The notes beneath the pieces were generated by a model that had not been told where the DNA came from, did no database searches, and saw only the letters and a list, made by a program, of their open reading frames with translations. From Apoderus coryli (Eukaryota > Arthropoda > Insecta > Coleoptera > Attelabidae), in the NCBI GenBank assembly GCA_911728435.2, contig OU452205.1, positions 9,430,260 to 9,494,259 on the forward strand: a stretch of DNA of 64,000 nt, given 5' to 3'. Positions 56,610 through 64,000 of the stretch are shown here, piece after piece (the first letter of the stretch is position 1; each line of letters begins with the position of its first letter). Made by a program: the position numbers and the translations under genes.

Positions 56610-57410
56610 AGTAGATATTTCAATTTTTAAAACAGATTGTTTGGGCAATTTCCTATATCCTGTGGTAACATATTAAAGAAAGCAATCCCAGAGTACATCG
56701 GTGATTTCTTGTAAAATGCCCTTCTTAGTCGCGCAGTATACTATTGATTTCTACTCCTTGTAAAATATGATATCGCGAGAAGTTCCTCTGAATGGAGAAG
56801 TCTTATTGAAGCTGAAGCGTAATAATAATAATATCTTTATTAGTTTTTAAAACACGTCAAATACAGGAATACCAAACACAAAAAACATTAATCAACACTA
56901 AAATATAAATAAAAATACATATTGATATATAAAACAAACGCTTGACACAGCTTAATGGCACCATAGTGAGGAAATAAATTCGTGTAGGCTGTAGAACGAA
57001 CCGTTTTTAAGATCTTTTAATAAATTTTTAAAAATGCTCATAGTTGCAGTTTATTATGTTTGAGAGAAGATGATTGAAATAAAAGTGTCCTGAGTACATA
57101 GGCGATTTTTTATAAAACTCGTGTTTGGGTCGAGGTAGATATATCGTAAGTGAGCCCTCCCCGTCTTCGAGCCTGATTCTTATTTTTAAATATGGAACAA
57201 AGCGTTTTATACAAGTATGGAACAGTGAGGATGTTAAATTTCCTAAAAGTATATTTATATCGAATTACTATTTTTTGTAATATTAACACTCTGTCCACGT
57301 CCGTGGACCAATTTGCTATATTGTATGCGATAGACAAATATATAAGAGCATAATATACGGAAATGAGGGAATGCTTGTCCATATATGTTTTTATAGAATG
57401 TAGCACGTAT
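56610..57410 (-). pseudogene. Two LINE C-terminal fragments, Daphne/CR1-like
   Basis: Minus strand, 57410 to about 57060: LISVYYALIYLSIAYNIANW, then STDVDRVLILQKIVIR and LTVPYLYKTLC. This is the thumb region of a CR1/Daphne-like LINE RT, ending in FYKKSPMYSGHFYFNHLL. The 3' UTR runs to an (ATT)n-type tail at about 56822-56845. Immediately beyond (56820 to 56610) a second fragment of the same family reads RRAFYKKSPMYSGIAFFNML then PQDIG and a stop. The same C-terminal block occurs in the split LINE at 15107. Both are short 5'-truncated pieces. Confidence 0.8.
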
Positions 57411-57429
57411 AGACCTCTAGTAGATTGTA

Positions 57430-58510
57430 GATTGTTTTATCGGAGTCGTTTAGGCGGTTTAGCCTCCCCTCACTTCGACCTGCAGAAGATCTTTTGTGAA
57501 TGACTCTAATCTATGCATTGCCCAGCTGTCCCACACTTTTTATGAAGTTGATGATTTCTCTGGGGGCTAAATTCCTTGCTCGGGTGTTAGGGTCAACCCT
57601 CCAAGGTGTTTTAGCCTTTTGCAGAAAAGTGCCATGCATTCACTGAGCACGTGTTCTGTTTTCTCTGTTGCGTCTTCGGTTAGGCCCATCTTTTTGAGAT
57701 GGTACTTCACTGGGTGGTGTCCCGTAAAAAGGCCTGTAATTCGCCTTAGGTCGCTTCTCTCCAGTTGGATAAGCTTCCCTGCGTTGGCCTCTGAAGATTT
57801 GATAAACTTTTTGACTGTCTTAGGCCTGGAGTGTTTCTCCAGTAGGACTTAAGACCTCAGTGCTTTTAACGCAGCTTGACTGTCTGACATAATATTGATC
57901 TGCCGTTACGGGATGCCTCTCTGGAGGCATTCTTAAGCACAACGATTAATAGCGTTGATCTCTGCTTGGAATATAGTGGGACTTTTCGCGAGAGATTCAG
58001 AGAGGCTGCAATTGGGCCCGTATACTACCATGCTTGTGTTCCCTTCTGTTCCTTTTGAACCGTCCGTATACCAGACGGGTGTGTTTTCTCTAAAGGTATT
58101 AGATTCAGGATTCCCATGTGTCCCTCTAGACCGCCAGATTTGTATTCCATTACCTGTGCCAGTTTCAGAGCGCTAATTGCTGCCTCTTTTTTGACTAGGA
58201 CATGCAAAGGTATCAGATGCAACAACGTTTCCATGAGGCGTATGTAACCATGGATTTGATGACTGTTTGGTACACCCAGTATGTGAGCTTTGGCTTTAGC
58301 CCCCAAGTCCTACCGAGTAGCCTGTGACACGTCCATATGGCCGCTGTGGCTTTCGATATGGTTTTTTCTCTATATGCTGAATCCAGATGCGTCGTTTATC
58401 CAGGATTACTCTCAGGTATTTGACTTTATCTGAAAGGCAAATTGGCTCACCGCTGAGAGTGGGGTTAATGTCCACCTTTCTCATTCTCGTGAATGGTACC
58501 AATACTGTTT
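57430..58510 (-). pseudogene. LINE remnant: RT end, RNase H, Cys/His tail
   Basis: Minus strand, from 58510: TRMRKVDINPTLSGEPICLS, DKVKYLRVILDKRR and YRKPQRPYGRV (the region after the RT palm, with shifts). Then come LALKLAQVMEYKSG, the start of RNase H, and NIMSDSQAALKALRS with the catalytic Asp. After an internal loss of the PGH...NExAD part comes SDLRRITGLFTGHHPVKYHL then KKMGLTEDATEKTEHVLSEC. It is GC-richer than its surroundings. It belongs to the same RNase H-bearing group as 5010-5475 and 34398-35060. Confidence 0.85.
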
Positions 58511-59261
58511 TTTTTCAGATATATTAACGCATAATACAATGAGAGAAGAGTATGTCGATTAAAAATAGATCACAGTGAGAACAAAACATAGCACTGCTTA
58601 TTCACCTTAATACAAACACCGCCAAGATGATCCGTCCACATCAGTTCACGATCGACGAAAAATCCCAACAGGTTAACATGATCAGCTTACTTCTCAAACT
58701 ATGTTAATAATATAATATTATTGACAATCTACTCTCAAGACGAAACATTTGAAGGAAAATTTTTGGGAAGAAACGCACACTTTTGAATGGATATTATTCT
58801 ATATTTGTTTATGTGAGATTTCTCACCAGCTTGAAAGACGCAGAAACGATCTTGGTCACTTTTCATTAACTAGGGTGTTTACCGGTATTAATAGCCGAGT
58901 TGAAAGGCTCTAGCAGAGCACCAATGCAGTCTGAAGGAGGGTATGGATATTTACTTAACGTGACCGCAATATTTTACATCCACATTTATGCATGGAGAAG
59001 CTTAGTGCTAGTGAGTGCGTGCTTACTAACACTCGACCAACATAAATATACCCTAACAAATTTCTTAACCTGCGAAATTGGGATTCTACAAGGTAAATTC
59101 CATCTTAGCACAGTATCACAACAAAAGTAGAAAAAATATTTTGCTATCTAACACATTGATCGTTTTATGGAAATAAAATTCCTACTCAAATTGGAAGCAA
59201 ATAAACATTAGTTTAACTATCTTCTTGAAATAATAATAAAAACATGGCAAATAATTATATA
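58511..59261. other. AT-rich intergenic sequence
   Basis: The 76-codon frame at 58900-59130 shows no domain. Nothing else is supported. Confidence 0.45.
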
Positions 59262-59585
59262 TGAATTGCTTGTTACATAAAGTAACAAGACTTTTAGTTA
59301 TGTTGGAAATTTGTCTCACATTAGCAGGCTTTCACCAGACGGCCGTTTCGTGATTCACAACTCATCAGTGGTGATCGGCAGGCAGTGTGACCCAAATTTC
59401 CAACATTTAGGAAGAGCTAATACTAGCACGAGAGATGACTGACAATAAGATGTTCTTGGCGACATCCAGTATGAGCAGGCAATATGCCCGGTGAAACACA
59501 GTTCACAAACGATGGCCGCACAAGAAGTAACAACTCCGTTAAATCCTATTGCCAACAATAAATAGGTACGCCCGAACTCCCTGGC
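59262..59585 (-). mobile_element. Most complete unit of the hammerhead repeat, about 320 bp
   Basis: Read on the minus strand from 59585: GGGAGTTCGGGCGTACC, TTGGCAATAGGAT, GTTGTTACTTCTTGTGCGGC, CATCGTTTGTGAACTGTGTT, GTCGCCAAGAACATC and CTCGTGCTAGTATTAGCTCT. Then come the 5' arm of stem I, the ribozyme core, the 3' arm CAAATTTCCAACATAAC and a terminal hairpin CTTGTTACTTTATGTAACAA followed by GCAATT. All parts are found in pieces at 6130-6256 and 8756-9240. No ORF is present. Confidence 0.75.
59311..59405 (-). ncRNA. Hammerhead ribozyme, type I, copy 4
   Basis: Minus strand: CTGATGA at 59368-59362; stem II GTTG/TCAC (two good pairs, one mismatch, one wobble); GAAA at 59349-59346; the fully palindromic ACGGCCGT as stem III; cleavage triplet GTC at 59340-59338. 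Stem I is TCACCA/TGGTGA, with the long outer arms TTGGAAATTTG/CAAATTTCCAA kept. All catalytic bases are intact. Stem II is the weak point. Confidence 0.75.
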
Positions 59586-59741
59586 TATAATTATATCTTA
59601 ACACTACAGGGTTTATGACCAGTAAAATTCAATTTTGGTTTCTTACATAGATATCTAACTTTAGTTAGCATATTGTTTTAACAGTTTCGGACACATTCCT
59701 ATATAAACAATGCATCTGGATAAATCCTGTGTCGAACTTAT

Positions 59742-59785
59742 ACTGGCTGACGTTTCGTTGATGATCCTGTCAGCTTCTGCAGAGT
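59742..59785 (-). ncRNA. Degenerate hammerhead-like motif
   Basis: Minus strand: CTGACAG (59773-59767) in place of CTGANGA, then GATCATCAAC, GAAA (59756-59753) and CGTC with GTC at 59751-59749. The order is kept but bases G8 and A9 are changed, so it is presumed inactive. Confidence 0.35.
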
Positions 59786-59789
59786 AACT

Positions 59790-61149
59790 TAGCGTGAACG
59801 CGGTTAAAGTTGCTCGGTTGACTTATGATAGCTAAGATGAATAAGTTGAATTTTAAATCGTTATGCTAGATGGAGAGCATATTTGCCAGATTTAGTACCC
59901 AGCAACTATAATTTGTTTCATAATCTAAAAATGCATTGTATTATAGTATATTAGCGTTGATTGAAGTTATATTGAAAAAGAAAATAAAAAAATACACATA
60001 AGTAATGAAGGGATCTATCTATTTGAATACAATGCATTTGTTAAATTGCAAATTTGCTTAGACCTGAATATGTCTTTCACTGTATTTAGCTTTCTATACA
60101 AAACGATATACACGATTTTTTTTCACCGTGAATAGTTAGTGTTTTATAATTTTTTCATACAAGTTTTTGTTTCACAAAGCAATCATAGACAGATTGAAAA
60201 AACTATTAGATCTTTTATACTTCAATTCTCTTTAAAGGTCCAATTGATTCAAAATTTTCTTTTCTGTTTTGAATTGTTTTTATAGGAAAATTGGAAAAGA
60301 GAATTGAAATGTACTTTATGGTGAAACAAAACGTTCTTTCTTTTGCTTTATGGTTTTACAATTCCTATTGAGACTCGACAAATGGTCAAAATTGAAAAAA
60401 AAGTTTATATATATAACTTATTACTTTATGTTGAAGAATAATGTGAGTTAGAATTTGCTTCTTCTAATTTTATTTTTTTAAATATGGCAACAGACTAAAC
60501 AATTAATATTCTGATGTTTGGATAATACTGGTCTAATTTTACTCATATTAATTATATCAAAAACAGTTAAGTGATAAAAAATACTTCAAATTGAATAGGA
60601 TATCTAAAAATAAAATAATATGTATAGGAAGTTCCAATTAAAATAGTAAGTTGGTATAGATTTTTGGAATAACTTGGAGGTGGCAAAAATGTCAGAATAC
60701 TTGAAGAAATAGATATTGGTTACAATTACCTACTTATGTCAACAAATTTTCAAAAAAATCCCTTGTGAGGTTTTCCATAAACATCTAACCTAGAATGCAC
60801 CGTTAAAGCTTTCCACCCTGTTTCTTTGTAGATACTTTACATAACCGGTAGTAAATGTAACTTAACAGGTTATTAGTAACACTTAGGTATATATATATAC
60901 AATGGGATCAATTAGACAAACGCTGTGTGCTCTATATAGATAGAGACATATATATAGAATTGCCAACATATTAATTATATGCTGCTCATTGAATTGTGCG
61001 TTAATTAACGCACATATTGTTAACTTATTACTGCAATAGATATGTATGATGCATATATTTGCAAATTTGGCCTAATACGTTTCAATTAGGAAACGATTTC
61101 GTATTCACGGTATTTACATACATTAGATACACTAATAAACAGTAAATAA
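59790..61149. other. AT-rich intergenic sequence
   Basis: Holds a decayed hairpin: TTTTGTTTCAC (60164) and TACTTCAATTCTCTTT (60219), with inverted partners at about 60297-60313 and 60321. Otherwise featureless. Confidence 0.4.
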
Positions 61150-61199
61150 TTATTAAATAATGGTGAAAACTCCACAAATCAAAGACGGCTTTAATAATA

Positions 61200-61250
61200 T
61201 AATTTGTGAGACATGTTTCTGCCATATTATGTCCATCTTCAGCGGTTTAA
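61200..61250 (-). ncRNA. Hammerhead-like motif, foldback left arm
   Basis: Minus strand: CTGAAGA (61242-61236), decayed stem II, GAAA (61219-61216), the palindrome ACATGT and GTC (61212-61210). Catalytic bases are kept; stem II is broken. Confidence 0.45.
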
Positions 61251-61779
61251 CATATCTTAATTTCAGTACACAAATTCTTGAATAAATTTTAAATGATTCA
61301 ATGGTAAAATGAAGATTAATCGATTAGATTCTACCACAATAATATGGAAAATGGACGAACTACCATTTTGTGGAAGATATTGTTGTAAATATTGTATGAT
61401 TTTTCTTTTTATATTATAATACTCAAGTTAAGAAAAAATTAAATTAATGTACCGAAAACCTATACAACGGTCGATTGCAATGAATATTTAAAATGAACTT
61501 GTAGTTATTAGATAAAAAATTAGAAAATTTGTTTCGAAAAAGTTAATTTTTAATATTTATTACAATCGAACGTTGTATAGGGTTTCGGTACATAAGCTAA
61601 GTTTTAAAATAATTCTTAACTGGAGAATGATATATATGAAAAGAAAAATCATACAATAGTGGATTTCCAATTTCTATAATTCGCCTAATAAGTTTATATA
61701 ACTACATAATATATGTTTTAATTTAATATGTTATTATAATACAAAATTAACGATTTTGTGTACTTAAATTGAGATATGT

Positions 61780-61830
61780 TAAGCCGCTGAAGATGGACAT
61801 TGTGTGTCTGAAACATGTCTGGCAAATTAC
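61780..61830 (+). ncRNA. Hammerhead-like motif, foldback right arm
   Basis: CTGAAGA (61787-61793), an extra T, stem GGACA/TGTCT with loop TTGTG, GAAA (61810-61813), the palindrome ACATGT and GTC (61817-61819). Catalytic bases are present. The unpaired T below stem II is non-canonical. Confidence 0.5.
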
Positions 61831-61875
61831 ATAATTGCTGTGTTTGCTTTGTGGAGTTTTTAATATTATTTCGTA

Positions 61876-63400
61876 ATAACTAATCATGGTTACACTTCTC
61901 TACAATTATGGACTATTCTTTCAAAAATAATACCTACACATTTTTAAAATGGTCGCCATTAAATTATTTCATATCGATTTTAGTATTTTCTTTGTTTTTA
62001 TATTACTATTTACATTATATATTTTGCAATATTATTTAGTTTTGTGTAAAATGTGTATGTGATATGTAAGTTTTTGGAAAACTTTTTTATTATTTGTTTT
62101 GTGAAAAAATTTAATTTTGACAAACAGTTCTACATTAGTCAAAACTTAAAACGCAACCATAGATATCACCTTTGTTTTTTACAATTCAGAAGAATGCTAT
62201 AGAGTAAAGTTATTTTGAATTAAAAGTTATATTCAAATATGCAATTACAGTCATTTAGCATGAAAATTGTTATTCTTAACTCTGATGAGATGTAATTAAG
62301 TGGTTTTTAATAATTGTTTAACCATTGAATTTTTTATAAAGCTTTGGTTAATTTGATGTTAAATTAAGTAATTTTCTTAACAAAGTGATTGCATAGAAGT
62401 TTAAATTCTGATTCTGTACCTAAATGGAGAATTAATGTAAGTATCTTAGTCACTCATGATGAGCCCATGTGTCTCGAAACATATCTGATGGATTGATGGT
62501 TTTGTTCTAATTTAAACATATCTAATATATGATTCTTTTTTGATCTTCAAATTCATGAACCTCTACAATCAGACACCAATATGGATTACAGGTATATTAT
62601 GCTAAATGTAAGCAATTGTCAAAGTATCAACAAAGACTTGCAAATCAGAAGAATAGAAAAATATTTTTACTGAGATGTAAAAGAAAAAATTTAACACCGA
62701 AGTTCCTTCAACTAAATTTAGAATACCTAAAGTATGTAAAATGATATTGCTTAAAAAAAATTAATTAAATAGGAACATAATATACCTTGTAGAGATTAGC
62801 GCAATTTATTCAGTGAGTCAGTTCTTTAACACTGACACGAAAAGCACAAGCAATGCTCCTTTACATTTTTTCACTTTTTTCATAAATATTTAATTAATCT
62901 CACGCATGTTGAAATGCTCAATTCATATGCATATTTTTTAATTGGAAATAATTAAAGTTATTAAAATAATATGTTGGCTTTTATTTTCTATTATTCGAGG
63001 TTAGTTAAATTAAGGAAAATTTCCGCTACTACAAAACGGTATTTTCAAAATTCTGCTCCAACGTTGCAGGTTTTGTCACCATTTTGAATAATATATTTTT
63101 AACTGCTAACCAGGAGTTTTCTCTTCTGGAAAGAGTTTAAAATGAGGTATAACTCAGGCGGGTTTGTTAATGTTTCAGTACGGAAATAGCCATCATCAAA
63201 GTTTTTTCTTAATATGGTTCTGAATTATTGTTCTTACGGAACAAGTGTATATCTTTGTCGAAAATTGTGGGCAAGGTACCGAATGTATTAAGATAACCTT
63301 ACATATACGTGCTGGAATGATTGTTTGTTTTTAATAAATGCCATGTATTGGCATATTTACAAATTACGGAATTTGTTGAGATATCAAAAACTTTAATTCC
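61876..63400. other. AT-rich intergenic sequence
   Basis: Contains the third ribozyme-like tail (ATGATGA 62456-62462, GAAA 62476-62479, ATC 62483-62485; first core base changed). No genes are recognised. Confidence 0.45.
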
Positions 63401-63407
63401 TTCCACA

Positions 63408-63605
63408 CACTTCACAGTATAACACTGTCCACTATTTTTAATCAAGAAATTGCTCTTGGCAATTTCAAAACTCCATGAGATGGCCACCCTTAATATGTCT
63501 TCAACACAAGACTTCACTGTATAACACTTTATCCAATTTTTATTTTAATCAAGAAAATGTGCTTGGCAATGTCAAAACCTTGGAATGCTCGTCGGGGAGA
63601 CTGCC
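63408..63605 (+). repeat. Two-copy tandem duplication, period about 102 bp
   Basis: ACTTCACAGTATAACACTGT...TTAATCAAGAAATTGCTCTTGG (63408-63460) is repeated with changes at 63510-63568 (ACTTCACTGTATAACACTTT...TTAATCAAGAAAATGTGCTTGG). Flanking words (GAGATGGCCACCC and GAGACTGCCATCC) continue the match. Non-coding. Confidence 0.7.
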
Positions 63606-64000
63606 ATCCTCTCTCGTGTACGCTTTGTCGTTTAATCATCGTATAACTCATATACCTGTGAAAAATTACAGTCATTTTTTGAGGTCTACCACGTAATCCG
63701 GGTAATTTTACGGTTCTGAGTTTAACGGAGAAAAACGTCTTAATTATTATTTTTATCCACAAAACCGCTATATATTACATTGGGCTAAAACTATGCTCGG
63801 TTAAATGAAGGGTAAATTACATAGGGAAAGAAAGGAAGAAAAATATAGCGAAATGATAAATGAAATTAAATTTAATATTTTATTTTCTTTGACACATAAA
63901 AAGCACTGTTATATTTTTTTTGGTCTAGTCCATACAAATAAATAGTTGGCGTTTGAGAGATTTTATTATATTACAAGCGGTCAATAGTTCAACCTTAAAA

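Larger units (their letters stand above)
61150..61875. repeat. Large imperfect foldback with ribozyme-like tails
   Basis: Outer arms 61160-61280 and 61750-61867 are inverted copies (AAAACTCCACAAA, GACATGTTTC, TGTCCATCTTCAGCGG, TTAACATATCT). Inner arms 61390-61495 and 61558-61662 are also inverted copies (TTGTATGATTTTTCTTTT, GTACCGAAA, CCTATACAACG). Both outer arms contain a CTGAAGA...GAAAC...GTC motif, minus strand on the left and plus strand on the right. A third, shorter copy of that tail lies at 62450-62495. Confidence 0.8.

Overview
The window looks like a stretch of arthropod, most probably insect, nuclear genome. It is strongly AT-rich, has no bacterial-style gene packing, and is filled with decayed copies of typical insect transposons (mariner, pogo-like, hAT-like, several LINE families, a Penelope-like element). 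Splice-site and poly(A) signals can be seen at one terminal coding exon. The sequence does not fix the insect order.

Layout. 1-3400: gene-poor, C-over-G skewed, nothing firmly identified. 3404-4577: a mariner copy with TA target duplication and a broken transposase. 5010-6120: a LINE RNase H fragment fused to the C-terminal half of a pogo-like transposase, both minus strand. 6140-9240: three pieces of one small repeat family carrying hammerhead ribozyme cores, with a 127-codon orphan ORF at 6525-6908 between them. 9365-10085: LINE reverse transcriptase (RT) remnant. 11125-11470: a cluster of ATCGATA-type sites. 13947-14412: a possible two-exon coding end. 15107-17820: one LINE split by a 1.66 kb hAT-like element. 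18550-19440: a TATA/initiator-like site followed by a LINE fragment. 25152-26215: a Penelope-like element with an open GIY-YIG domain, next to a transposase-tail remnant. 26585-27024: an interleaved inverted repeat. 30912-35060: two LINE remnants. 38753-38952: the best host-gene candidate, a terminal exon on the minus strand with acceptor and poly(A) signal. 40869-42259: an intact LINE ORF1 (PHD finger, coiled coil, RNA-binding C-terminus) followed by a truncated endonuclease ORF2, with an in-frame A AAA AAC slippery heptamer at the junction. 43312-43642: a perfect TTATA pentamer array. 46350-51680: hairpins, a diverged direct repeat pair, and a 1352 bp Tc1/IS630-like element with iterated terminal repeats. 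52530-58510: more LINE debris. 59262-59585: the most complete unit of the ribozyme repeat. 61150-61875: a large foldback with ribozyme-like tails.

The most interesting theme is RNA. At least five hammerhead ribozyme cores and about seven degenerate relatives lie in this window, in several unrelated-looking repeat families. One family (about 320 bp unit, no ORF) occurs as head-to-tail and head-to-head copies with a long extended stem I. That matches what is known of retrozymes and of the pseudo-LTRs of Penelope-like elements, and a Penelope-like endonuclease ORF lies in the same window. No tRNA, rRNA, CRISPR array or complete host gene was recognised.
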